Shown: positions 44,548-52,978, counted from the first letter of the stretch. The stretch is DNA of 64,000 nucleotides from Acidaminococcus fermentans (GCF_009696675.1 NZ_VULN01000007.1:60508-124507); one strand, 5' to 3'. Program-made: numbers and translations. The notes: a model not told the origin generated them from the letters alone.

Positions 44548-45234
44548 CTACCCTGCCAGGAAGGCCATGATCCGCAGGGTCATACCGCTGAGCATCAGGA
44601 TGCCGAAAAGAATCAGGAACAGGCCCAGGGCTTTCTGAATCCGGGGCAGCCAAGCGTAGTGCCGGCGAAGGTGGGGTCCGATTTTCTCCCAGGACAGGGC
44701 CGCCAGAAGAAAGGGTACACAGAACCCCAGGGCATAGGCCAGCAGCAGGAACAGCCCTTCCCGGGCGGTCTGCCGGCTGCCGGCGGCCATCAGGATGGCG
44801 GTGAGGATGGGGCCGGTACAGGGGGTCCACCCCAGGGTAAAGGAACCTCCCAGCAGGAAGGAACCCAATACCCCCTGTTTTTTCTGCTGAAGGAAAGGAC
44901 GCCGGTCCTTCAGCAGGAACAGCGGAGTCCATAAACCGCTCATAAAGAGTCCCAGAAGGATCAGGATCACCCCGGCGGCTTTTTCCAGTACTTTCCAATT
45001 GTCCAGCACCAGCTGGCCCAAAACCGTCGCGGTGGCCCCCATGGCCAGGAACACCGCCGTGAATCCGGCCAGGAAGGCCAGGGTATTGGCCAGGAGCCGT
45101 CCCCTCCACTGGGCCTCTCCCATGCCGGAACCGGTGAGCAGCAGCAGGAAAGTGGGCAGCAGGGGCAGGACGCAGGGGGAGACGAAGGAAAGGAAGCCGG
45201 CCCCGAAGGCCGCTCCCAGGGTCAGGGAACCCAT
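44548..45234 (-). CDS. ccdA: CcdA/DsbD-type membrane thiol transporter
   Basis: A 228-residue membrane protein with six predicted helices. The redox cysteines lie in F-V-S-P-C-V-L-P-L-L near 18-22 and G-W-T-P-C-T-G-P near 138, as in CcdA. It carries electrons from cytosolic thioredoxin outward to extracytoplasmic thiol proteins. Its ATG at 45234 overlaps the tlpA stop by one base, so the pair is coupled. Confidence 0.93.
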   Translation of the reverse strand: MGSLTLGAAFGAGFLSFVSPCVLPLLPTFLLLLTGSGMGEAQWRGRLLANTLAFLAGFTAVFLAMGATATVLGQLVLDNWKVLEKAAGVILILLGLFMSGLWTPLFLLKDRRPFLQQKKQGVLGSFLLGGSFTLGWTPCTGPILTAILMAAGSRQTAREGLFLLLAYALGFCVPFLLAALSWEKIGPHLRRHYAWLPRIQKALGLFLILFGILMLSGMTLRIMAFLAG

Positions 45235-45761
45235 TACAGCTTCCCTTTCAGCACGTCTTCCAGCTGCTGGGCGGTGGCCACCCCTTCATGGCGTTGGAGG
45301 ATATTGCCCTTTTCATCCAGGATCACCGTGGTGGGGATCACCCGGACCTTGTACAGGGTGGCGGCTTTCCCGTCCCGGTCCAGGAGCACCGGCATGGTGT
45401 ATCCGTTGTTCTTCAGGAAATCCTGGACCTGGGCGCCTTCTTCCTGGAGGTTGACAGCGTAGAACCGGACTTTCTCCTTGTGCTTCCGGGCAAAAGCGTT
45501 CATTTCCGGCATTTCACTCCGGCAGGGCGGGCACCAGGTGGCCCAGAAATTGATCACATACACCTTCCCGTCTCCCGGCTGGACGGAATGGGAAGTCCCG
45601 GCTGTATCCTTCAGGGTGAATCCCGGTGCCTGGGCTTTTTGGGCGGAAGCCTGGGAAGAAGCCGGGGCATTGCTCTGGGAACTGCCGGAAAAGCCTCCGC
45701 ACCCGGATGCCAGCAGGACGGCCGCCGTCAAAAGAGCAGAAACGATCATCTTTGTCTTCAT
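45234..45761 (-). CDS. TlpA-like thioredoxin lipoprotein
   Basis: A 175-residue membrane-anchored thioredoxin. The signal peptide ends at a lipobox (L-A-S-G-C near residue 20), followed by a serine/alanine linker. The thioredoxin fold has the active site W-A-T-W-C-P-P-C near 73-80. It would reduce thiols outside the cytoplasmic membrane with electrons from the CcdA protein encoded just downstream. AGGAGGA precedes the ATG. Confidence 0.93.
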   Translation of the reverse strand: MKTKMIVSALLTAAVLLASGCGGFSGSSQSNAPASSQASAQKAQAPGFTLKDTAGTSHSVQPGDGKVYVINFWATWCPPCRSEMPEMNAFARKHKEKVRFYAVNLQEEGAQVQDFLKNNGYTMPVLLDRDGKAATLYKVRVIPTTVILDEKGNILQRHEGVATAQQLEDVLKGKL

Positions 45762-45815
45762 AATGGTCCTCCTGTAGAATAAATTGTAATCAGGAATTTT
45801 TCTTTATAATACCAT

Positions 45816-45845
45816 AAGGGACCTGCTGCACGCAACAGGTCCCTT
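45816..45845 (-). terminator. Hairpin after NifX-like gene
   Basis: AAGGGACCTG (45816-45825) and CAGGTCCCTT (45836-45845) form a perfect 10-bp stem 17 bases beyond the NifX-like stop. The T-tract is weak, so termination is probable but not certain. Confidence 0.55.
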
Positions 45846-45862
45846 AGAAGCAGGATCATCCA

Positions 45863-46234
45863 TCAATGATGACATTCTCCATGATGATGTTCCCCATGAT
45901 GGTCGCACTGGATGTCTTCCTGGTATTGGAGTTTGTCCGCCAGGAAATCTTCTACCGCCTGATCCGCCTGGCCGCTGCAGCCACCGTAAAAGGCGATTCC
46001 GGCCTTTTTCAGCCCTTCCTGGGCTCCTCCGCCGATGCCACCGCAGATCACGGCTTCTGCTCCAAGCTGCCGGAGCACCCCAACCAGCGCTCCATGGCCC
46101 TGTCCCTGAGTGCTGCAGACTTCCGCCTTCTGCACTTTTCCGTCAGCCAGGTCATAGACCTTGAAATATTCAGTCCGGCCAAAATGCTGGAAAATCTCGC
46201 CGTTTTTCGGATCATAGGTTACTGCAAGTTTCAT
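45863..46234 (-). CDS. NifX/NifB-associated domain protein with His-rich tail
   Basis: A 123-residue protein of the dinitrogenase iron-molybdenum cofactor family. The core (about 1-100) has F-Q-H-F-G-R-T near 15 and G-G-I-G-G-G-A near 65. The C-terminus carries a run rich in histidine and cysteine (C-D-H-H-G-E-H-H-H-G-E-C-H-H). No nif genes are present. In anaerobes such proteins handle iron-sulfur or other metal clusters. The tail suggests metal binding. It lies after the nickel-related operon but is separated by a REP sequence. Confidence 0.85.
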   Translation of the reverse strand: MKLAVTYDPKNGEIFQHFGRTEYFKVYDLADGKVQKAEVCSTQGQGHGALVGVLRQLGAEAVICGGIGGGAQEGLKKAGIAFYGGCSGQADQAVEDFLADKLQYQEDIQCDHHGEHHHGECHH

Positions 46235-46283
46235 TTAATTCCTCCTGTTTTAGAACAGCCTGTTCAATCAAATCACTCAATTT

Positions 46284-46312
46284 GGCGGCGGCCCGGCGTG
46301 CAGTCCCTATGG
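46284..46312 (-). repeat. Degenerate reverse REP copy
   Basis: GGCCCGGCGTGCAGTCCCTATGG resembles the reverse REP at 20652-20680 with several substitutions (positions 46290-46312 are clearest). No forward partner is seen. Confidence 0.5.
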
Positions 46313-46367
46313 GTCCGGTTTGCACATCCCAAGGGACCGCTGCACAGATTGGGCAGCCATCCTTTTT

Positions 46368-47120
46368 TCAAATTTCCTTCTGCAGACGCAGGGGCAGTTC
46401 CAGACCGCAGGCTTCCAGCAGGGACTGATCGGCGAGGATTTCCCTGGCCGGGCCCTCTTTTTGCACCTTTCCCTGGTACAGCAGCACCACCCGGCTGCAG
46501 GTATCCCAGATGAAATCCAGATCATGGGAGGCAATCAGCTGGGCACAGGGCAGCTGCCGAAGGATTTCCGCCAGCCGGCGCCGATTCCTGGGGTCCAGGG
46601 CAGCGGAGGGTTCATCCATCAGCAGCAGGTCCGGTTTCTGGGTCAGAAGGCCCGCAATGGCCGTGAGCTTCTTCTGGCCTCCGGACAGCCGGTAAATCTG
46701 CCGCCGGGCCATGTCCGCCATCCCCACCTGGGCCAGGACTTCTGCTGTCCGCCGTTCCGCTTCCTCCCGGGGCACGCCCCGGTTCCGCAGAGCAAAGGAC
46801 ACGTCGCTTTCCACCGTTGGCAGGAACAGCTGGCTGTCCGAATCCTGGAACACGTACCCGGTCTTTTCCCGGATGGCCGGAAGATGGTCCCGGTCCAGGG
46901 GCAGGCCGCAGACCTCCAGGTTCCCTGCCTGCAAGGGCAGAAGACCCACCAGCAGTTTCAGCAGGGTGGACTTTCCCACCCCATTGCTGCCGATGAGCCC
47001 CACCTTTTCCCCTGGTTCCAGAGTAAAGGACAGGTCGTGGAATACCGGGACAGCGGCTTTTTTCGGGCCCGGCAGGGCATACTGGAAGCGGATATGGGAC
47101 AGTTTGAGGATGGCAGACAT
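46368..47120 (-). CDS. cbiO: Energy-coupling ATPase CbiO/LarO-like
   Basis: A 250-residue ABC ATPase. Walker A is G-S-N-G-V-G-K-S near 43-50, the signature L-S-G-G-Q near 137 and Walker B L-L-L-M-D-E-P near 157. The ATG at 47120 has GAAGGAG upstream; the longer frame to 47165 is not needed. It is the last gene of the lar operon and powers metal uptake by the adjacent CbiM and CbiQ proteins. Nickel is the likely cargo from context. Confidence 0.9.
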   Translation of the reverse strand: MSAILKLSHIRFQYALPGPKKAAVPVFHDLSFTLEPGEKVGLIGSNGVGKSTLLKLLVGLLPLQAGNLEVCGLPLDRDHLPAIREKTGYVFQDSDSQLFLPTVESDVSFALRNRGVPREEAERRTAEVLAQVGMADMARRQIYRLSGGQKKLTAIAGLLTQKPDLLLMDEPSAALDPRNRRRLAEILRQLPCAQLIASHDLDFIWDTCSRVVLLYQGKVQKEGPAREILADQSLLEACGLELPLRLQKEI

Positions 47121-47166
47121 GGGCAGGACTCCTTCAGCAGCAGAATGGATGAAATGGCAAGACAAG

Positions 47167-47937
47167 TTATCCCAGGTTCCGGCACACCAGGCACCAGACC
47201 AGGGTCAGGATCACCAGCAGCAGGCTGGCGCAAACAGAACTTTCGGCTCCGGTTTCCGGAAAGCGGCCCTGGAATCCCCGGAGTTCCATACTTTCGTAGA
47301 CAGTCCGGGCCCGGTCCAGGCTCCGGAGAAACAGCAGTCCCAGTAAACTGCCGCTGATCTTCCAGGGGATCCCTCTGGTCCGGGGTGCCCGGAGAGCATA
47401 GGCCTGCTGCATCCGGCGGCCTTCCTGGAGCAGCAGCACCAGGTACCGCCAGGTAAGCAGGGTGGAAATGATCAGTACCTGGGGCAGGGGCAGTTTCTGG
47501 AGGGCGCAGGCCAGCCGTTCCATGCCGGTGGTGGCCAAGAGCAGATACCCGGCCAGCACGCAGCCCAGTCCCTTCAGTACCAGGACCAGGAAGGCGGCGG
47601 TTCCGGCGCCGATCCGGAACGGTCCCACCGGAACCGGCGGAGCCTGGACATAGAGCAGGTTCACCAGTCCCAGCCCGGCAAGGAGCAGCACCGCCGGCAA
47701 TGCCTGCCGGAAAGCGCTCCGGAAGGGAATCTTCCCCGCCCGGTACAGCACAGGCAGGGGCAAAAGCATCAGCAGCCCGGAAAGCAGCGCCCCTCTCTCC
47801 AGGCTGGTCAAAAATCCCAGATACAGGAACAGGGCGGCCAGCTTGGCCAGAGGGAACAGCCGGGTCAGCAGGGTGTCCCGGGCAGCCAGGTCATCCAGCA
47901 GATGGAGGGTCCCGATGGCCCCGTCCAGGGACTTCAT
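47167..47937 (-). CDS. cbiQ: ECF transmembrane protein CbiQ/LarQ-like
   Basis: A 256-residue membrane coupling protein with about five helices. The coupling motif region A-Y-A-L-R-A-P-R near 195 and R-S-L-D-R-A-R near 221 contact the ATPase. The ATG at 47937 overlaps the cbiM stop by 4 bases; the open frame to 48027 lies inside cbiM and is not used. It is part of the metal importer encoded with the lar genes. Confidence 0.88.
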   Translation of the reverse strand: MKSLDGAIGTLHLLDDLAARDTLLTRLFPLAKLAALFLYLGFLTSLERGALLSGLLMLLPLPVLYRAGKIPFRSAFRQALPAVLLLAGLGLVNLLYVQAPPVPVGPFRIGAGTAAFLVLVLKGLGCVLAGYLLLATTGMERLACALQKLPLPQVLIISTLLTWRYLVLLLQEGRRMQQAYALRAPRTRGIPWKISGSLLGLLFLRSLDRARTVYESMELRGFQGRFPETGAESSVCASLLLVILTLVWCLVCRNLG

Positions 47938-48926
47938 GACTGCCGTCCGGTCAGTTTCCGGCCGGCCAGATGGATCAGCCCCAGCACCAGGACCGTCCCG
48001 ATGATCCCGGAAAAAGCTGTCCCCCAACCGGCCTCCAGTCCGGGAATCTGGTAATCCGGGAAGAGCGCTGTGACTTCCTGGATCCTGGCCGCCAGTCCGT
48101 AGATTCCCCCTGCCGGTCCATCCAGTTCAGGGGAACCGGTGAGCCGGGCCAGGGACCATTCCAGTCCGTCAGGATCTTCCGACGCAAAATGAGAGACGGC
48201 ACCCCCCAGCACCAGGGCCAGGCCGGTAAGTACCCCCAGGGTCTTCTTCCGGCTCCAGGCACTCTTCCCTGCCCTCCCTTCTCCAAAAGGCTGCCGGAGC
48301 AGCTCCGGACGGTTTTCATAGAGGAATACCAGCACCGCTGTGGTGATCAGCCCTTCCACCAAGCCGATGGCCAGATGGATGGGCTGCATCAGCAGGAGAA
48401 AGGCGGCAAAAGGCAGCTGGGTGATCCCGGACAGGGTGGTTTCCGCCGCCACGGAAAAAGCCCCCATCTGGAGGGTCACCACACTGCCCAGGATACTGGC
48501 CAGGATGATGCGTTTTCGGGTCATTCCCCGGCGGACCAGAAACGGCCATACCAGTCCGCCTCCCACAAAGCAGCCGTAAAAAGCCATGTTCCACACATTG
48601 GCTCCCAGCGCCAGCAGGCCCCCGTCCCCAAAAGCCAGGCACTGGAGCACCAGCACCCCGATCAGGGTCAGAAAGCCCCCCCAGGGGCCTACTACAGCTG
48701 CAAGGAGCATGCCCCCGCACAGATGGCCGGAAGAGCCGGTGCCCGGGATGGCAAAATTCAGCATCTGGGCGGCAAATACAAAGGCCCCCAGTACCCCCAT
48801 TTCCGGCACCAGAGCCGGGTCCTCACTGTTTTTTACTTTCCGGGCCGCCAGACAGGCCGCGGTCCCTGAAAGTACGTACATCACCCCGGCTATTCCGGGA
48901 GAAAGGAGTGCATCCGCCATATGCAT
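47934..48926 (-). CDS. cbiM: CbiM-CbiN-type fused metal permease (LarMN-like)
   Basis: A 330-residue substrate-binding permease. The N-terminus M-H-M-A-D-A-L-L-S-P is the CbiM signature whose histidine helps bind Ni/Co. About six membrane helices follow to residue 205. The C-terminal part has one helix, an outward loop with P-D-G-L-E near 257 (the PDGLE domain) and a final helix near 300, replacing a separate CbiN. It is adjacent to larC with a 3-base gap. Nickel is preferred over cobalt because all upstream genes make the nickel-pincer cofactor. Confidence 0.9.
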   Translation of the reverse strand: MHMADALLSPGIAGVMYVLSGTAACLAARKVKNSEDPALVPEMGVLGAFVFAAQMLNFAIPGTGSSGHLCGGMLLAAVVGPWGGFLTLIGVLVLQCLAFGDGGLLALGANVWNMAFYGCFVGGGLVWPFLVRRGMTRKRIILASILGSVVTLQMGAFSVAAETTLSGITQLPFAAFLLLMQPIHLAIGLVEGLITTAVLVFLYENRPELLRQPFGEGRAGKSAWSRKKTLGVLTGLALVLGGAVSHFASEDPDGLEWSLARLTGSPELDGPAGGIYGLAARIQEVTALFPDYQIPGLEAGWGTAFSGIIGTVLVLGLIHLAGRKLTGRQS

Positions 48927-48929
48927 GGG

Positions 48930-50315
48930 TCAGCCCTCCTTTTGGGCAGCCCGGGCCAGGTCTCCCAGCACCTGCTGCCACACTGCCTGCCAGCTGCGGC
49001 CGGTACGGGTACACAATTCCCTCATGGATTCCGCTTCCGGATACAGCCGGGTTTCCGTTTCTCCGGTGAGGGCCCCTTCCGGAGAAAGCACCGGCACCTG
49101 CACTTCCTTTGCGGCCACCGGTCCCAGAGCCGTCTCCACGGTCTTTTCCCGGCGTCGGAGAATGCTCCGTTCCATCCGGCTCCGGCGGATCCCGATGGTG
49201 GTGGTTTCCCGGAACAGCAGGGCCTCCATGGTCTTCCTCTGTTCCTCTTTGCACAGGACGGTGATCAGCCAGCCCGGACGGTTTTTCTTCATCTGCACAG
49301 GAGCATATTGCACATCCCGGGCTCCGGCGGCAAAAAGCCGGTCCATTACCCGGCCCAGGGCTTCCCCGGTACAGTCGTCCAGGTTGGTTTCCAGCTTCCA
49401 GATGGAATCCTCCTCCCAGGGAGATTGTTCCTCTTCTGGCTGCACCTCCAGCACCATGGCCCGGAGGATGCTGGGCATGGCCTGTTCCCGTTTTCCCGCG
49501 CCCAGGCCCACTTTGGCAAGGGTAAAGGTTTCCGGCAGATGGTCCCGGGTGCGGATGGCCGCTGCAATGGCCGCCCCGGTGGGTGTTACGTATTCCCCGG
49601 CAAAAGGCATGATGTGGAGGGGCAGATGATGGGCTGCGGCGATGCTGGCCACCGCCGGCACCGGAATGGGCAGGATGCCGTGGGCACAGCGGACGCTGCC
49701 GGTCCCCTCATTGAGCACCGGGATCACCGCTTCATGGATTCCCAGATTGTCCAGGCACACCGCCGCAGCGGCAATGTCCACAATGGAATCCACAGCCCCC
49801 ACTTCGTGGAAATGGACCTGGTCCAGGGTGGTGCCATGGGCTTTTGCTTCCGCTTCCCCCAGGATGGTGAAGATCTTCACTGCCAGGTTGTGGGCCCCTT
49901 CCGTCAGGTCTCCCTGAGACAGGATATCCAGGACGTCCCGGAGGCCCCGGTGTTCATGATGATGGGCATGATGGGGTTCCGTCCCTGCCATCTGGTGCTC
50001 ATGGTCATGGTGATGATGATGGTGGCCATGATGCTCCTCCCTTTCCGGGGCTTCTTCCCGGTTTTGGGCAAAACCGTAGAGATAGTCCATGTCGTGGTCG
50101 TGGTTCTCGTGTTCTGCATCCAGCCGCACCAGGAAGTCACAGCAGTCCAGGCCGGCCTTCTTTACCCGGCTGATTTCCACCGTATATCCGGTCAGGGGCA
50201 GGGAGGCCAGGGCCTTCCGGAGCACCTGTTCATCCGCACCCAGATCCAGCAGGGCCCCTACGGTCATATCCCCGCTGATGCCGCTTTTGCATTCCAGATA
50301 GAGCATTTTTTCCAT
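48930..50315 (-). CDS. larC: LarC nickel-insertion protein
   Basis: A 461-residue CTP-dependent cyclometallase-type protein that inserts nickel into the pincer cofactor of lactate racemase. The N-terminal L-Y-L-E-C-K-S-G-I-S-G-D-M is typical. A histidine-rich stretch (about residues 80-130, with H-H-G-H-H-H-H-H-H-D-H-E-H) probably stores or concentrates nickel. In Lactobacillus plantarum LarC needs a programmed frameshift between larC1 and larC2; here one uninterrupted frame encodes both parts. It starts 4 bases after larB. Confidence 0.93.
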   Translation of the reverse strand: MEKMLYLECKSGISGDMTVGALLDLGADEQVLRKALASLPLTGYTVEISRVKKAGLDCCDFLVRLDAEHENHDHDMDYLYGFAQNREEAPEREEHHGHHHHHHDHEHQMAGTEPHHAHHHEHRGLRDVLDILSQGDLTEGAHNLAVKIFTILGEAEAKAHGTTLDQVHFHEVGAVDSIVDIAAAAVCLDNLGIHEAVIPVLNEGTGSVRCAHGILPIPVPAVASIAAAHHLPLHIMPFAGEYVTPTGAAIAAAIRTRDHLPETFTLAKVGLGAGKREQAMPSILRAMVLEVQPEEEQSPWEEDSIWKLETNLDDCTGEALGRVMDRLFAAGARDVQYAPVQMKKNRPGWLITVLCKEEQRKTMEALLFRETTTIGIRRSRMERSILRRREKTVETALGPVAAKEVQVPVLSPEGALTGETETRLYPEAESMRELCTRTGRSWQAVWQQVLGDLARAAQKEG

Positions 50316-50319
50316 ACCG

Positions 50320-51072
50320 TCACCGTTCCTTTCCGCAGGCCAGCCGGTTGATCTGGGTGGCCATGTATCCGGCTCCGTAGCCGTTGTCGATGTTCACCAC
50401 CGCAATGCCGTTGGCACAGCTGTTGAGCATGGTGAGAAGAGCCGAAATCCCCTGGAGGCTGGCCCCGTAGCCGATGGAGGTGGGGACGGCGATCACCGGA
50501 TTGCTCACCAGGCCTCCCAGCACACTGGGCAGGGCCCCTTCCATGCCCGCCACCGCAATGACGCAGTTGGCTTCCTGAATGGGGTCCAGGCTGGCCAGGA
50601 GCCGGTGGAGTCCGCTGACTCCCACATCATAGACCCGGTTCACTTTACTACCGAAGAATTCCGCCGTCTGGGCCGCCTCTTCCGCCACCGGGATATCCGC
50701 CGTACCGGCCGTGCACACTGCTACGGAGCCCCGGAGTTCCACCGGTTTCCGGATGATTTTCACCAGGCGGGACAGGGAGTCATATACCGCATCCGGACAC
50801 AGGGCGCGGATCAGTTCATATTGTTCCCGGCTGGCCCGGGTCCCCAGCACATTGCCTTCCTCTTCCGCCAGTTTCCGGAAAATCTGCTGCAGGTGCTCAT
50901 CCTTTTTTCCGCTGCAGAACACCACTTCCCCGAAGCCCGTACGGATCTTCCGGTGGGTATCCAGTTTGGCAAAGCCCAGGTCGTCAAAAGGCTTCTGCCG
51001 GAAGAATTTTTCCGCGGCTTCCACGGAAATCTCTCCGTTCCGGACTTTTTCCAGGATCTCTTTCGCTTCCAT
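50320..51072 (-). CDS. larB: LarB pyridinium-3,5-biscarboxylate mononucleotide synthase
   Basis: A 250-residue enzyme that carboxylates and hydrolyses nicotinic acid adenine dinucleotide, the first step of nickel-pincer cofactor synthesis. The C-terminal half is a PurE-like AIR carboxylase fold (T-A-G-T-A-D-I-P near 121, A-G-M-E-G-A-L-P near 175, V-P-T-S-I-G-Y-G near 196). The N-terminal part has the A-R-xx-K-x-x-E-type region expected for LarB. It lies 2 bases after the larE stop. Confidence 0.93.
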   Translation of the reverse strand: MEAKEILEKVRNGEISVEAAEKFFRQKPFDDLGFAKLDTHRKIRTGFGEVVFCSGKKDEHLQQIFRKLAEEEGNVLGTRASREQYELIRALCPDAVYDSLSRLVKIIRKPVELRGSVAVCTAGTADIPVAEEAAQTAEFFGSKVNRVYDVGVSGLHRLLASLDPIQEANCVIAVAGMEGALPSVLGGLVSNPVIAVPTSIGYGASLQGISALLTMLNSCANGIAVVNIDNGYGAGYMATQINRLACGKER

Positions 51073-51074
51073 GG

Positions 51075-51902
51075 TCAGGCCTTCTTTTCCGGGGACAGGG
51101 TTTCATTCATGCTGCCGGTCCGGTAGCCCAGAAGGTCCAGTGTCACATAGGCAAAACCGTATCCCTTCAGTTTTTCCGTGATCTCCAGCCGGTGATCCAG
51201 CACTTTCCGGAGTTCTTCCGGCATCACTTCGATCCGGGCCAGGTTCCCCCCGTGGATCCGCACCCGCAGCTGATGGAAGCCCATATCCAGCAGCAGCTGT
51301 TCTGCCTTGTCCACCATACCCAGCCGCCGGGGCGTGATTTCTTCCCCATAGACGAACCGGGAGGACAGGCAGGCAAAGGACTGCTTGTTCCAGGTGGGGA
51401 GCCCCAGCTTTTTGGAAAGCGCCCGGATTTCCTTTTTGTACAGGCCCGCCCGGCGCAGGGGGCTGGCGATCTTCAGTTCCGCAATGGCCTGGAGCCCGGG
51501 ACGGTAATCGCCCTCGTCATCCAGGTTGGAACCTTCCACCACAGCCGCCAGGTGGTTCTCTTTGGCCACTTCCAGGATCTTTTCGAACAGTTCATGTTTG
51601 CACAGATAGCACCGGTTGGTGGGATTGTGGGAAAAGCCCGGAATGGACAGTTCTTCCGAATCCACTACCAGATGGCGGATCCCTTCTTTCTCACAAAAAG
51701 CTTTGGCTTCCTTCAGTTCCCGTTCCGGGAAAGAACAGGAACGGGCCGTTACGGCCAGTACCTTGTCTCCCAGTGTATCATGCGCCACCTTCAGGAGAAA
51801 GGTGGAATCCACCCCTCCGGAAAAAGCCACCGCCACACTGCCCAGGTCCCGGAGCACGCTCTGGAGTTTTTCCAGTTTGTTTCTATTTGCAGATTCTTCC
51901 AT
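51075..51902 (-). CDS. larE: LarE sulfur transferase
   Basis: A 275-residue PP-loop enzyme that adenylates the pyridinium carboxylates and adds sulfur. The PP-loop S-G-G-V-D-S lies at 28-33. Three cysteines are placed at C98 and C101 (C-Y-L-C) and C178 (A-C-L-S-S-R). Single-cysteine LarE proteins sacrifice their sulfur, whereas three-cysteine LarE, as reported for Thermotoga maritima, carries a [4Fe-4S] cluster and may turn over. This one has the three-cysteine pattern. It is the first gene of the operon, behind a long hairpin leader. Confidence 0.93.
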   Translation of the reverse strand: MEESANRNKLEKLQSVLRDLGSVAVAFSGGVDSTFLLKVAHDTLGDKVLAVTARSCSFPERELKEAKAFCEKEGIRHLVVDSEELSIPGFSHNPTNRCYLCKHELFEKILEVAKENHLAAVVEGSNLDDEGDYRPGLQAIAELKIASPLRRAGLYKKEIRALSKKLGLPTWNKQSFACLSSRFVYGEEITPRRLGMVDKAEQLLLDMGFHQLRVRIHGGNLARIEVMPEELRKVLDHRLEITEKLKGYGFAYVTLDLLGYRTGSMNETLSPEKKA

Positions 51903-51941
51903 GGAATGGTTTCCTTTCTTATATCATTTCTTTCATCTTAC

Positions 51942-52032
51942 AGAAATAGAGTCTTGAAAGGAAGACTCTATTTCTTAGACATCTTATTAAATTTTCTTAG
52001 GAGCCTGTGCTCCATCCTTAACCTGTATTATA
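51942..52032 (-). promoter_or_regulatory. lar operon promoter and perfect 14-bp leader hairpin
   Basis: On the minus strand TGGTATAAT (TATAAT is the complement of 52027-52032) is an extended -10. The leader of about 120 bases contains AGAAATAGAGTCTT (51942-51955) and its exact inverse (51962-51975) around a 6-base loop, plus a small GGAGC/GCTCC stem. No T-run follows the large hairpin in the larE direction, so it is not a plain terminator. It may be an operator or RNA control element. Confidence 0.6.
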
Positions 52033-52061
52033 CCATGGATGGCTGGAATGGGACAGGCTTC

Positions 52062-52745
52062 CTACCGTTTCAGCAGCACCCTGATCAGCACCAGGCTGAT
52101 TTCATATAATAGAATCAGGGGAATGGCCAAAAGGGTCTGAGATACCATGTCCGTGGTGGGGGTGATGATGGCCGCTACCACAAAGGCCAGCACGATTACA
52201 TACCGCCGGGCCTTTTTCAGCCGTTCCGAAGTCACCAGGCCCATTTTGGCCAAAAGCAGCAGCACCAGGGGCAGATTGAAGAAAAGCCCCACCGGCAGCA
52301 CCATCAGCACCACAAAATCCAGATAGGCCTCCAGGGACCACAGGGACTGCACCGCGCCGGAGCTGAAACTGCGGAGGAAAAACAGCCCCTGGGGTAGGAT
52401 CAGTCCATAGGAAAAAGCCAACCCGGCCAGGAACAGAAGAACGGAAGAAGGGATGAACAGCAAGAGAGCCCGTTTTTCCCGTTCCGTAAAAGCAGGCACC
52501 AGGAAGGCCCAGAATTCCCAGGCCAAAAGAGGAGAAGCCAGGATGGCCCCGCTCCAAAGGGCGATCTTCACGTAGATCATGAAGGCTTCCGCCGGCTTCA
52601 TCACATACAGCTGGGGCACCGGAGCCGTGAGAAAGGCCACGATCCGGTCGATCTGCCAGAAGCTGAGGGCCCCTCCCACAGCCAGTCCCATAAGACAGCG
52701 GATCAGCCGGGTGCGGAGTTCTCCCAAATGTTCAGTGAAGGTCAT
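52062..52745 (-). CDS. tatC: Sec-independent translocase TatC
   Basis: A 227-residue membrane receptor for twin-arginine signal peptides with six predicted helices. The N-terminal F-T-E-H-L-G-E-L-R-T-R near 3-13 is the conserved signal-binding region, and the periplasmic loop F-xx-P-x-F-T-E-R-E near 85-95 is present. It is shorter than E. coli TatC, as is common in Firmicutes. It overlaps tatA by 4 bases (ATGA). Confidence 0.94.
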   Translation of the reverse strand: MTFTEHLGELRTRLIRCLMGLAVGGALSFWQIDRIVAFLTAPVPQLYVMKPAEAFMIYVKIALWSGAILASPLLAWEFWAFLVPAFTEREKRALLLFIPSSVLLFLAGLAFSYGLILPQGLFFLRSFSSGAVQSLWSLEAYLDFVVLMVLPVGLFFNLPLVLLLLAKMGLVTSERLKKARRYVIVLAFVVAAIITPTTDMVSQTLLAIPLILLYEISLVLIRVLLKR

Positions 52746-52966
52746 GCTTTGGGGGCCGCACTCCCCGTCTGGCCGTTTTTTTCCGGTTCCTGCGTTTCAT
52801 TTTTGGCTTCCGCTGGTTCAATGGTTTCCACCGCGTTCACTGCATCCTTGAATTCCCGCATGCTCTTGCCCAAAGCAGCCCCGATGGAGGGCAGCTTCCC
52901 CGGACCAAAGACCACCAGGGCGATCACCAAGATCAGCAGCAGTTCCGGTACACCCAGTCCAAACAT
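52742..52966 (-). CDS. tatA: Sec-independent translocase TatA
   Basis: A 74-residue pore-forming subunit: a short membrane helix (about 4-20), the hinge F-G-P-G-K-L-P near 21-27 and an amphipathic helix with G-x-x-L-G-K-S-M-R-E-F-K, then a charged tail. No separate TatB is present, giving a minimal TatAC system. The upstream neighbour, 12 bases away, encodes a protein with a Tat signal. Confidence 0.93.
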   Translation of the reverse strand: MFGLGVPELLLILVIALVVFGPGKLPSIGAALGKSMREFKDAVNAVETIEPAEAKNETQEPEKNGQTGSAAPKA

Positions 52967-52978
52967 GGCTCCTCCTCC

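Noticed and set aside
45863..46234. Evidence of nitrogen fixation from the NifX-like gene
   Set aside because: No other nif gene is present, and this small family is widespread in anaerobes that do not fix nitrogen.
48930..50315. Programmed frameshift in larC
   Set aside because: The gene is one continuous frame from start to stop, so no frameshift is required.
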